Shown piece after piece: positions 21,580-32,699 of a stretch of DNA of 64,000 nt; within the stretch, counting starts at the first letter, position 1, and the number at the start of each line of letters is the position of its first letter. The position numbers and the translations under genes were made by a program. Where the stretch lies: contig JADANN010000162.1 in assembly GCA_018806985.1 (NCBI GenBank), positions 558,001 through 622,000 of the forward strand. The letters run 5' to 3'. The DNA comes from Angiostrongylus vasorum (lineage: Eukaryota > Nematoda > Chromadorea > Rhabditida > Metastrongylidae). The notes under the pieces are model-generated. The model saw only the letters and a list, made by a program, of their open reading frames with translations, had not been told where the DNA came from and did no database searches.

Positions 21580-24085
21580 GAAACGTCTTTATTCAAGTGG
21601 AGAAGCGTAATTATTTGGGAACACGCCTGCACTGAAATCAATGCGTGTCGAACATATGAAATACTTCCTCTTTTGACAATTTTGCAGTCAACTCGACATC
21701 AAGCCGTTCCTTATTTTTGCTCTCTTAACACAGAATCGGCTGTCGGTTCCTACCTATTCACGCATGGGTGGAGAGATTGGCTGCCAAGCGTTGATTTCAT
21801 CCCATTGCACGTTCAGTGGAAAGTAGGGAGTTGATTTGCTACGGCAACAGGACGAAATCAAACATTGTCAAAATGTTAGAATGATGACGGATGCCGTTGA
21901 AATACGAGGGAATAAAGACCCCAATTTTTCACAACATTGTTCTACGCCGTGTGATTTTTGCTGAAGAAAAGTAGAAGACAGAAGGAAGGATTTAGGATGA
22001 AAACAACATGTTCATAGATTTAATTCACTCGTAAGAAGTAATGAAGGACAAGACGTTGGACGTGGACCAATCCTTCATGGATGTTTCCAGAAAAGCCTGG
22101 TACAAATTTGCGGATACCACGAGAGATCAAGGCTTTGGTTTGCTCGCGTGCTCATTCAAGTCAATGACAATGTTTGTGCTATAGGGCACTTCTAAGCACT
22201 GTCCTTCTCGCGCTGTCATCAAAAAGTCATGGTCAAGCAAAATCCCAATTATGACAGATCAGTATTCTGCACGCCAGAAGGCAGGCAGCGCAGGGGTAAC
22301 GATGTCGTTCAATTCAAGCGACGTATTGGTTCTACCTCGACCCAAGTTCACCAGTCGTCCCATACCTTCAGGATCGTGAAATTGGTACCACACTTGTGTG
22401 GAACCAGTTAGCACAAAAGCTGGCGATTGATTGTTGAAGATCAAGGAACGTACTATAATGGCTGTCCCAAGATTCCATGAAGAGTCGAATCGACCAGCGT
22501 TCACCACAACGTTCGTGCAGAAGCAGAACATCCTTGAGCAGCACCGCAACCCATACTTAGGTGCTCACAGACTTTCCTAAATGATGAATATGACACGGCG
22601 TACTGAATGCAAGAAGTGCTGCAATCTGCACCAGATCGTGGCAAATGAATACCTGTCGCTGGTCACGCGGGTACCAAACTCTTCACCTCGTCCTTATAAC
22701 TGCTCTACTCATCTTCGGTTTGCCTGGCTATGTTTGCACTACAATGCTTCTTGCCCATGTTTCTCCTTCATATCCCATGATGTCATCCATCGGTTCATCT
22801 AGATGCTAGTTTAGATAAGCATTTATCTAGAAAAGCATCCTTTCTTGACGTACGTGTTCAGCAAGTCTTCAGTTTCTTCGGTTGTGTAACAAACGGCGCC
22901 AACGAAGGTTATCAGGTTTGTAATGTGGGCTCGGCTTCGGCCTTAGACTCCGTGGTCTTCTGTTTTCGCTAACATGATGAATAAAGGTTTATCCTAGTTT
23001 TCTGTGGAATCCTGAGATGGTCCTGGTAAGCCATTCATGCGTCTTCGGCGTAGATGGTCACCGTTCCCTTATCAATCGGATAGGGTTTTTCTCCTTTGTC
23101 GACAAGATTCTTCTACCATGGCAGCGAATCTTCGATTTGTCAACTTAACGAAGACCGTGTAACACGGACAATTAGAGTGTGCATGTGCTCTACCAAATAC
23201 CACTTTTTTATCCTCATGAGTATAAAATCCCAAACTGGATACGACTTTTCGGAATCCCTTGCTTAGTTATCCATTGAAGACTCATTATTCATGTGTAAAC
23301 ATAGGGCCACTTTACATGTTAGCTTTTCCCTAAACTGTTACAGATGTACGTTAACTTAGACTTTGGTGAACAACTTGTTAAAAACGCTGTGCATACATCT
23401 CCAGCAACTGTTTCAAAAAGTATGTCATTAGAACGACCTCGAAGGCATGTCATATATCCTGATTCCTTTATCCAGATGCTTTTGAATCCAAGGTTGTTCA
23501 GTGAATCCTTGAAGGATTCCTATGGATATATGAACTATTGCACCCAATGTTTCTCCAAACTGCGTTAAGCATCTTTTAAAAGAACTCTCCAAACATGCAG
23601 CTCCAGCTCCAGTTTTTGCGCGAAGATTATTAGTAGTGGAAATTGGTAAAACAGTTTTTTACCTCAGATTCTCAGAATTCTAATTCTCAGAATACTCCAT
23701 TCGAAAATCCTTTTACCAGATTTCAAAATGCCCGTTGAAAAGAAATACTTTCATTTACTTCTTCCAATGTTCAAGTTGTGAACAAGACTGTAACCATCAC
23801 AGCCAAAACTTTCTGAGTTAGAGGCAACAAATTACACGCACTTTTCGTAGAGAAAAAAAGAGCGAATCTTCGCAGGCAGAGATCCCAGGCTAGTGGATTT
23901 CAAGTGCACAGTCATTTTACCAAAGAACGGTAACTGGAGGGATATTCTTAAGTACCGCTCGGCCTACATCGTTTTAAAATGTGCTTTACAATCACATAAC
24001 AAAAGTCATACTATCCTTAATTTCAGGAGCTCGGGAATAAGCCTTTGTGCCTTTGTTCTAGCCTTCGCGCACAGCGAAAATACAA
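21580..24085. other. Intergenic, no gene recognised
   Basis: Outside the SINE C copy I see no supportable gene. The ORF at 23344-23568 (74 codons) begins right after a CTGTTACAG acceptor-like site but has no known motif. Confidence 0.35.
22331..22560 (+). repeat. SINE family C copy (diverged)
   Basis: Contains the block shared with family A (ACCTTCAGGATCGTGAAATTGG with ACACTTGTGTGG). It then has the C-specific block AAGATTCCATGAAGAGTCGA / ATCGACCAGCGTTCAC. Confidence 0.6.
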
Positions 24086-24089
24086 CTTT

Positions 24090-24760
24090 TTCATCGCGTA
24101 TTGGCCGTCACAAAAAACATGACTTACTGACCCAAGGTATTCACCATTGCAAAGGGAAGGAAAGGCATATACACTGATGAAAAAATTTCCGACAAACCTT
24201 CGCTTTGCCGACGACACGGTCGTCTTCACAGAACCATAAACACGGACGATGCTTAGCATGCTCAACGAACTGTGAAAAGGATAGCACTACTAAAAAATAT
24301 GAAGAGGACTCAGCTCTTGAAAAACCTACTGTGCAATAGAAAACAAATAAAGTTGTATGCTACTTTGACTACCGCATTCCTTCCGTACGTGTACACATTT
24401 AATGACCATAAAAACAAAGTGGGGGAGGAACTGTGCAGAGGAAGGAGAACACCACAGGACGAAGCAGCAAATCAACTGACAGACCCATAAATCCGAGCTT
24501 AGCGTTGCATTCCACCATTCTCCAAGCGCTTTGTTATATAGGTGAGACACGCGTTGACACCTCAACCATATCGAAAGTTTTCAGACGCTACATATAGAGT
24601 GCTTAGACGACGGCTTATGAAACATAAGAGGCACGTAGAACATCAATCCAGAACCTACAATTCCTGCTTCCAAAAAAGCGCTGTTCTTCGCAACCCACTA
24701 GTAAAGTATATGTCGCAGGCTGATCATAGATGAACGATTCATGTGATGGGAAAACAGGAA
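24090..24760 (+). mobile_element. RTE-type non-LTR retrotransposon remnant
   Basis: Conceptual translation in changing frames gives TNLRFADDTVVFTE, which is the (Y/F)ADD catalytic block of a reverse transcriptase. It is followed by SMLNEL, NMKRTQLLKN, EELCRGRR, ANQLTDP and HSTILQALCYIGET. These match, in order, the thumb and 3' segments typical of nematode RTE elements (FADD, KTQ, ELxRRRR, TVLPALxYxxET). Numerous stops and shifts mean it is inactive. The 5' endonuclease is not present here. Confidence 0.7.
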
Positions 24761-24769
24761 GAACATTTC

Positions 24770-26930
24770 GACAAAGGATAGGGTGGCATGTTTATGTTTC
24801 GTGTTATATTCACAGCTGGGAAGGAATTACGGGCTACGAAGTGATACTCGTAGACGTCATTATATCAGCTGATAAACGCCAACTCCCACGCAAAAACCTC
24901 GAAATATGACACAACCATGGTAGACAATCGTGAACCAACAAAAATGTGTGGAAATTACACGGGTCCTTTACGACTTGTAAAGACAGCCAATTCGAGTATT
25001 CATTTAAACATTAGGTCTAAAACATATGGGATGGCAGTTGAGAATAAACGCTAGACAGAAACGGTCCCTTTTTATTAGTTCCTTCTAGTCGTTCTCTATA
25101 GTTCACCGCATCACTGTGGTCCGAATCGTGATCGTTGACATATGAATGCGACATGCAGTAGGAAATCATCCGCGACCGGATAACCCAGTCTCCAATATTC
25201 CACATTTCCATCTGGAAGCTCAATGACAAATATGTCAGGAACCACTGGCTGTCATAGAAGAAACCCAATAACGAGGCGGTAATCTTCCCTCCGATCTACG
25301 TTGATAGAGAAAGCATCTGTAAAAACCACCTTGTTCCTATGAACATCGTGGCGTACCTACTTTAGGACTCAACGAAGAAAAAATCCTTGAGAAAAATAAG
25401 TTATAGTGAAGTTTCTCGGCACAATATTCATCCTGCAATGGCTAGTCTCAATGGATCGGTTTTTCATTGGAGCTTGGATGGACACATTGTGCAGCATAAT
25501 CTACCAAATATTTGCGCACTCCTAGCAGAAAACAAAGCGAAAACTAAATTTTAAGGATGCAGCAAACAGCTTTGTAAGTCCCTACCATCTTCTCCGTCCA
25601 CTTCGTAGGAAATGAGACCGTTGGAACAAAATTAGCAGAGGACGACCCCCCAATAACCAGAGTACTTGAGGAATTAAGAATTTATTAGAGCTATAGAAGA
25701 TCTATTTAGCTAGGAAAGATTAAGTGGAAAAATTTAAGTTCTTAATCGGGCCGTTCGACGCTGATTCGCTCCTGTACCAGGCTAACCTCGAACCGAGTCG
25801 TGAAGTTGGCTCTAGATTTGGTTGTGACGAGAAAATCTTGGTGGTTGTGACGGAAACCTAACGAACCAAGTGAAATTCTCAATTTGGTTCTCAAAGTGCA
25901 TAAAAGGTCATCTAGTAGTGATCATGCAATCCACCATCATTACGGTTACGTTCATAACCAGTGGTATACGCGGATCAACGAACAAAACAATATGGTTCCC
26001 TAGCATCATACATTTTCCGCCGTGTAGATTTTCATCACGAGTTCATCTACTGGGTGCTTTTTCTGAACAGTCTTTTCAACGCCCTTCCAAACAACGCATT
26101 TGCATTCCTGGAGTCCTTAGGACGTCACCATCCACTGTACAAATACGTTGTGCTGTTCAATGATGGAAGTCAATGTCGAACTCCTGATGCAATATGTAGG
26201 GCAATAAACACGGAGGTGTGTCGACTCAGCAGCTTATGATTGACGAAGAAAGTTTCTCAGCTGTTTACCCTCTAGATGGAAGATCCAGGAAATATGATAT
26301 TGAGCACAAATCAAACAGTCGGCGATGGAATGGAAGTTGACATGTTTGAATTGTTGAGTAAGAAGTTGGAGTCAAAAAATTTGCAGAACAATCGAAAGAG
26401 AACTGGCTCTCATTTTTGAACGAGTAAACAAACCATTCTAGAAAGTTTTGTTACAAAAAACCGTCGAAAATAAAGTAACAGCAGCGTAGCTGTGCAATAT
26501 CTTACGGCTCATCCTTTGGACAGGACGAAAACTGTTCGCTGAAAAACATCTCTAGAGGTTGCCTAAATTGTCGTGAAAAATAGCCGTCTCCAGTGGCTAT
26601 GAGCCAGTCAGATATCACCTTAACCCTGAAAAAAAGGTTGCACGGCAAAATAAAAAATTCTCGCTCCAATAAGAGTATGTTGGTTCTTCTTCCATTTCAA
26701 GCAAAATAAGTTTTGTTATTACTACGTGACACGCAGGCTGCACTGCGTGCTATACATGCATGGATGGCGAGGAGGACGAAATGCATTGGAACTATTTCAT
26801 AACTTCCCAGTGGCTATTTGTTACACAGAACTTTGTTAGCAGTTCAGTCTTTCTATCCAACCGACAGTTAGTCCAGCTCACCTTTCACGTTGAACGTGGC
26901 CTATGAAGACCCTAATAGTTACACTAAGTA
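24770..26930. other. Intergenic, no gene recognised
   Basis: May include decayed sequence 3' of the retrotransposon up to about 25270. The plus-strand ORF 25961-26239 (92 codons, with FLESLGRHHPLYKYV) has globular-looking composition but I cannot assign it to a family. Confidence 0.35.
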
Positions 26931-26935
26931 ATTTA

Positions 26936-27225
26936 CAAAAACCTTTTTTTCAAGTGAGTTCACTGGACGGTAACATGACTCGCAATTGACTATTACTCAA
27001 ATCCGAATCGTTACGACGAGTCAAGACTATCGTATGGAAAGGGTGAGCATTAAACATAAGGAGATATACACAAAATAAGTTGCGATACGCCCTCCAATGT
27101 TGACAAAAATGTGTTTGTTTGAGGGACCATAGTAGCATGTAGTAAGTTGCAGCATGCCGTGCATTCTATACGGTACAGCCAAGTCTCTTCCATGATACAC
27201 TCGTGATCTCAACCGCTTAAGTCCC
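26936..27225. repeat. Unclassified dispersed repeat E, copy 1
   Basis: The segment starting at 26936 (CTTTTTTTCAAGTGAGTTCA, GACGGTAACATG) resembles 27536-27600. The segment 27100-27220 (GGGACCATAGTAGCATGTAG, TCTTCCATGAT) resembles 28025-28125. The order is the same in both places. Confidence 0.5.
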
Positions 27226-27535
27226 TTTAGTTGTGGGAAAATGATCGTCTGCTATCGACCCACCGAGTCCGTAGCCAACATAAATTAGGCGCCGTCCTAG
27301 CAGAAAATTTGAGCCTCGATCAACGTATGCTGAATAGTGGCTGTAAAAATGTACATTTAACCCTTTCCGCCCCGTATGTACACTGTAGTATTCACATTCA
27401 GCTTAGTGGGTTCCACTATGTGTATTCATTCGATAGCTAATCGAAAATGTATCGAAACAGAAGGGTTAACCCTTAACCAGAAAAAACCAACCCCCTTAAC
27501 CAGAAAAACCATCCCCTACACTTAACGATTCACGA

Positions 27536-28130
27536 AAAACTTTTTTTCGAGAAAATTCATTGGCCGGTAATATGGCCGACAATTAACTGGTATTTCATTT
27601 TAACCACTATGGCCATTGTATAGAGGCGCGGGTAGCGCTATGATCGGAGGAGCCCTGCAATACACATGGGATCGATCCCTGCGCCCCAGGCCCACCAAGC
27701 CCTCCATACCTCCGGGGTGCGCAGATTGGTACCAGACTTCTCTGCGAGGGGATAGCAGCAATGGCTCTACACATCGGTAGGCCACCGCAAGTCAATGTAA
27801 TGTAAAGGGCCACACTCGCCCCTGACTGCTTATATATGCATTCAGTCACCTCCAAACGATGCTTAATGAAGTCGAATGCATGGCGCATCCCTCAGGAATT
27901 GATCAACGCCCAGAGTTTTATCCTTTTCTTATTTTTTGGACATTATATAGAATGTGCGGATATAAAGAAACAACGAAATAGAGTGAAAATGGGAGCAAGA
28001 TACGAGCAAAATACTTCCAAGTGCTGACAGTAATGTATTTGCATAATGGATCATAGTAACTCACAGTAAATTGTAATATACAATCATTGAACGATAGAGC
28101 AAAGCCTCCTCCATGACTCTGTCTTGTTCA
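27536..28130. repeat. Repeat E, copy 2, split by a SINE A insertion
   Basis: The left part (27536-27610) and right part (28015-28130) match copy 1. The SINE A copy at 27625-27935 lies between them, so the SINE inserted into an older repeat. Confidence 0.45.
27625..27935 (+). repeat. SINE family A copy
   Basis: Head GGCGCGGGTAGCGCTATGAT, B-box GGGATCGATCCC at 27668-27679. The central block contains AGACTTCTCTGCGAGGGGAT, and the tail ends TTATCCTTTTC. Both strands carry repeat-internal ORFs. Confidence 0.88.
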
Positions 28131-28164
28131 AAAATCCTTAGAATACTCTAGTTATTCAAAAATT

Positions 28165-28280
28165 ACTTCTTATTGTCTAAAAAAGAAAGTCCGCAGCCAG
28201 CGAAAAAATTGCTCGTATTCGATTGGGGCAGCCACGAAAAACGGGACCTGGGGTAAGGAATGGGTTAAAGAGGTGGAGTG
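28165..28280. repeat. Unclassified repeat D, copy 1
   Basis: TATTGTCTAAAAAAGAAAGTCCGCAGCCAG-like sequence with TCGTATTCGATTGGGGC and AATGGGTT matches 55765-55880 in the same orientation. Confidence 0.5.
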
Positions 28281-28659
28281 GATTGAATTACCACCATATA
28301 TGAGTTTTATTTATTACTTATTCTTTCTCCATGGCAGGGTACGATATGAAAGACAACCACAAGAATGCTGAGAAGTGACAGCAGCAGACAATACAGGACG
28401 TCAGTTAGTTAAAAACCGCAAATGTTAGTATAGCAATGTGCGTATAACAAAACGCTACAAGATTTCCTCCAACCACATAGACGGAGACTGAATAAGTTAC
28501 AGTACGCACTGCAAAGGGAACGATGTCTGTTCTCCAACCACCTCGGATGATTTTTCGACAAGTGGAGCCTTGAGAGTTTAACGCCTATACAGCCTCATAG
28601 AAAAGAGACTTCGGGATGTTTTTCTAAGGAAATGTAGTAACTTTCCTAAAGTGTTACTT

Positions 28660-28995
28660 ATAAGTCCATCTCATTTTTCTTTACGATCTATCGTCACATC
28701 TGCTGTGCGGATCCCAGCACTTCTGTATTCCCTTTCGATTTGCTCACATTGATCCACCACAATGTCTTCGAACATTTCACGTATTGTTTCGACTGCTGCT
28801 TGAAAAATTCGGTTTCTTTATGGATGTATTAAAATGCTGGTTTAGCCGATTCTCCTCGGAACCTTGGAGACAGCCGGGCTAAAGATTTCCCATGTTGATT
28901 AGGGGAGAGCGTGGGGCAGGGCGCCGAACTACCGCCTTTGCTTCCTGACCGACGGCGTCACTAACCAGTGCGCTATCCTCCTACGCAGTTTGTGT
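28660..28995 (-). repeat. SINE family C copy, full head
   Basis: On the minus strand the head reads AGGATAGCGCACTGGTTAGT (A-box) with a GTTCGGCGCC B-box. Then come the AGCCCGGCTGTCTCC, AGAATCGGC and AGCAGTCGAAACAATACG blocks. Together with 53930-54236 it shows that family C also derives from a tRNA. Confidence 0.7.
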
Positions 28996-28999
28996 CCAA

Positions 29000-30170
29000 C
29001 GCTTACGGGCCGATTATAAAATGGGGCGAACAAATATGCAGTACAAAGTGATGTGTTGCAGGGATCGAATGTGATGAAAAGACGAAAAAAAATCCTCTAT
29101 CAGTGCTTTAAGATGGGACTGCTAGATAACCGCAGTTGAGTAACTATTAGATTTGCAATGTTGCTCATGCATGTCGTTCTATTCCACCATGTATTATAAC
29201 AGGCGTAAATACGATATCAAATTATTCTAAACTGTGCTCTAGAGGTAACCGCAGCAGGAGAATTATGGTGCACATTGACAGCCTCCCTCCAAAAAGGGAC
29301 CCGTGGCCCAGGCTTGGGCAGCGAACCTCATGAAGCTCACGTACGGCCTAGTGAATGGAACGCATCCCCATACCGACAGTTGGTACACAAGTCCTCCTTT
29401 TGAACAGCTGTGGGAAGAACAGTAAGGGCTCCCATCACAAGTCATCCAACGGAACCCGAAGGGCAGTACATAGCCCAGGGGGAACCAGAGTGCTATAACG
29501 GTGTTCAGGACGGATAAATGGCATAAAGGAAAGAAGGATTTTTATTATGATGCCCTGTTTATGATGCAAATTTTTAACTTAACTCATCAAAATCGCATAT
29601 TATTCAAAGCCACAACCAGATGAATTTTTTTGCGAAACAAGCGCCCAAATGACGGCCTATAATTCGCTTGTTATGAGCAATAGCAAATGAATTGACGTAT
29701 ACTTGTGATTCTCTGTAATCTAGACACTCTTTGCAGGTATGGCTTAGGCGTATAAGGTTCTTCTTCCACTTGATCCACTGAATGCACAGATCTATAATGA
29801 GTAGGTCTGGACATTACCGCTGAATGTCTTCAAGATGGTCTCAATCTCGTCACATTGGAAATGGGAATGCTTCCACGCCAATGGATTCTTCTTTCTTTAA
29901 AGAAGTAGGCAACAGTGCAAATAATATGAACCATTCTGGATACGTGGACCAATCGACAGAGTTCTCTTGAGATCAGTAAAAAGAGGTGGCTCGGTTCAAG
30001 GTTATAGTATCAACAGCGAGGTTTCTATAGTGTGCACCACACTAGTGATCCCAAAAAACTAACGAAAGAAAAGAGCTAGCACTCAGAGATAACAAGTGCT
30101 ACAACCAAGCTTTTCCACATTGAAGTATTAAGGACTGATGAACAGAAGTCGATGTCAACGTCGAAGCTAG
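29000..30170. other. Intergenic; unclassified GC-rich patch at 29263-29520
   Basis: The GC-rich patch (for example CCCGTGGCCCAGGCTTGGGC) is unlike its AT-rich surroundings and has no coherent frame. It may be the leader of a retroelement. Nothing else was seen. Confidence 0.3.
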
Positions 30171-30171
30171 T

Positions 30172-30482
30172 TCGATTTCGTTTCAAGCCAACCAAGCCCT
30201 CATCCCTTCGGGGTGGAGAAAATTGGTACCGGATTTATCCGGGAAAAAATCACTTTCTGAAATCCAATTGGGAACGCTCCAGCCCGGCTATCTCAGGACT
30301 TCAGGGAGAATCGACTCGACCAGCATTCTACGACATTCGAGATGAAATAAAAATCGTCAAGTTGCAGCCGAATCCACACGTAAAAGTCGGGAGATGTTCG
30401 TGGATAATGAATGCAAGGAAACAAATCGAATGTGAGAAGTGGTGGGATTCGCACAGTGGAGACTGGTCATATGAAATAAAAT
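30172..30482 (+). repeat. SINE family C copy
   Basis: It starts with the block shared with family A (CCAACCAAGCCCTCATCCCT, TTGGTACCGGATTTATCCGG). It continues with the C-specific GGAGAATCGACTCGACCAGC and TCTACGACATTCGAGATG sequence. The 110-codon ORF is repeat-internal. Confidence 0.7.
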
Positions 30483-30489
30483 AAAGTAA

Positions 30490-30908
30490 AAAAAAAAACA
30501 GAAGTCATTATGAATAACATAGCACTCATATTTGGACCAAATCAACACAAAACTCAATGAATATTATGGAAGCTATCCGCTGGCAATAACTTTTCCACAA
30601 GAAATCCAACTGGATCGAAATGCGTTCAGTCGCGCAGAAATCGCACATGAGCTTCGAACCACTAAGATTCATCAGATTCAGATATAAGAAGCAAATTCAC
30701 AATAGCTAACAATTCACAATAACTAAAACATATCACCTTACATGTGCAGAAACAACAGCATTGTTCTTCACCAGTGGGAAATAATCGATGATGGTATCCT
30801 TTTTACAGCAAAAAATGAACAAACTGACAAACTAGTACAAGAGACTAATATAACACTCAGAGTATCATGTTAACATAGAATGCACGGTAACTGTAGCACA
30901 GAAAACAA
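30490..30908. other. Downstream flank of cdl-1, no gene seen
   Basis: AT-rich 3' flank that presumably holds the cdl-1 3' UTR. No clear polyadenylation site can be chosen. Confidence 0.4.
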
Positions 30909-32600
30909 CTATGCCTTCAGCGTAGAGAAATCAACTGGTTCATCCAATATCTTCCCACTAAGAGGAGCCTTCAAAGTACTTTCATCCCCTTTACGAGAAT
31001 CAAGATCAAAATGATCCAACAGCGAAGCCATTGCATCTGTTTCAGGCCGTATTTGAATTTCATCAACATCTCTTATGTTACGGAAGACAGACACGCTCCG
31101 ATTCTCTTGGTCCACGTCACTCTGTTTGGATTCTTCCGAACTGTAACTACAGAATGAAGTGTTCACAGAATCAGAGGGTTCCTCGCCAGCCCAAAGGTAC
31201 AAACTACGTTTCCAGTTTCTGATCTGGGCGTCCCAGGACCTGCGACTAAAATTGAGATATTTGTTTGGTGTACGTGGGTGAACACCCTTTATACGTTGCT
31301 GGCGGGGGATCTCCTCCAAATAACGGGCATACACTGGCTTCTCCTTAGCACGCTCGATCTCCTTTGTGCGCCGATCGAGCGTGGCCTTATCCTTACACCA
31401 CCCAAGGGTAGGATTTTCCCAGAAGTCCTTTGGAGCGAATTCATTGGAGTGGGTATCTTTTGATGCCGTTGATGAGAAAACACATCTATTTCTGAAAGGA
31501 CTTCGCACAGAAGTGTCAGTCTTCAAATTTTTCCTTGCAGGCCGTCCACTCGATGGTGATCCACCTCGTGAAGCTCTTCTTACAGGTGTGAAGCTCTCGC
31601 ACTTCTCATCAAAGCCAGCAGGTGATTCAGCTCTCAAATGACGTTTACGAGACTCTTCAATTTGTGAGGACTTCTTCAAGGATGTTCCGTTGTCACCCAC
31701 TCCACATTCGACCTGTAAACGTAACTGGATTAATCTCAACGAAAACAAGAATCGTTAAGCTTACTGGAAACCTTGTTTTTTATACGTGTAGATCTTCTAC
31801 AATTCCTCATCACTTCTTCACTAAGTTCCAAACAGCGAACGAACTTTGGTTTTGAACTTGCCTAGAAAAAGATACACATGGGTGGAATCGTTCACATAAA
31901 ATAAAACGGATAAAGCTCTAGGCGCTGACCAATCCCTGAGGGATGCTCCATGCATTCCACTTCATTAACTATCGTTAGAGGTGAATGAATGCATGTCTGG
32001 CCTGTAGAATGACTCGCGGTGGCCTACCGATGTATCGAGCCAGTGCTGCTATCCTCCCAGAGAAGACCAATTTTAAGACCCCGGAGGGATGGAAAGTCAT
32101 GGGTGTGGGAGTCGATCCCATCTGTTTTGCACGCGCCTCCGACCACTGCGCCACACGCACCCATAACATTCACATCTATCGTTCACATTGGAAAAAGCAA
32201 TTGGACATATCATTTGCAGAACAGATTACTAATCTACGACATAAAGAACCTTTCAAAGAGGTCAATGAGAGAAACTGACCTTCTTTGGAGTGGAAGCCTT
32301 GCGACTGCGATGTGGATCGGTTCTGGATAGACGTTCTCTAATAGATCGATTTAAGCTCTCATCGTTTGCGGTGATTTCGGCCCACGAACCGTTGAGTGGA
32401 GAAAACTCAGACTCATTCTCAAGCAAAGATTTGTGCATACAAGCAAGAAAATGCAGAAATAATGGATAGATAAACAAATGTATGGATACACTTGTACTTA
32501 CAAAGATGGAAAAGGACCGTGTCAGTTGCTCAGCCTTTGGAGGTGACGCCCAAGCTTTTTTACGAGGGGACGAACGAGTCTTCCCAGCAGGATCGTCCAT
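30909..32600 (-). CDS. cdl-1: Histone mRNA stem-loop binding protein (SLBP)
   Basis: Four minus-strand exons: 32600-32502, 32417-32280, 31861-about 31765 and 31712-30909 (stop TAG at 30909-30911), roughly 378 residues. The diagnostic RNA-binding domain lies at about residues 215-290. It contains LDRRTKEIERAKEK, ARYLEEIPR, the HPRTPNKY loop and SRRSWDAQIRNWKRSLYLW. The TPNK Thr and SRRSWD Arg/Trp positions match animal SLBP. Known role: it binds the 3' stem-loop of replication-dependent histone mRNAs in nucleus and cytoplasm for 3' processing and translation. Exon 1 begins MDDPAGK, three bases after a TTTGCAG signal. The Arg/Ser/Pro-rich N-terminus contains a SWAEIT segment, and the C-terminus is acidic. 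One join is unresolved: the best donor (A|GTAAGC at 31764) and best acceptor (TTTACAG at 31713) are out of phase. Confidence 0.92.
31901..32163 (-). repeat. SINE family A copy in a cdl-1 intron
   Basis: Sits in the 418-nt intron between exons 2 and 3, in the same orientation as the gene. The minus-strand head is TGCGTGTGGCGCAGTGGTCG with the GGGATCGACTCCC B-box. Confidence 0.88.
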
Positions 32601-32603
32601 CAC

Positions 32604-32610
32604 CTGCAAA
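32604..32610 (-). promoter_or_regulatory. cdl-1: Candidate trans-splice acceptor of cdl-1
   Basis: TTTGCAG on the minus strand ends at 32604 and is followed by GTG and the ATG at 32600. The distance is typical for spliced-leader genes. It could instead be an ordinary acceptor if an upstream first exon exists. Confidence 0.5.
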
Positions 32611-32699
32611 ATCCCTTCTTGTTTACACAAAAAATCTACACTACACATTTCTGATTACTCATAATAAAAAGAAAAGACGAAAGAAACAATGAGTTTGTG

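Noticed and set aside
31031..31641. Plus-strand ORFs over cdl-1
   Set aside because: They are antisense shadows of the SLBP coding exon, which has an unmistakable RNA-binding domain.
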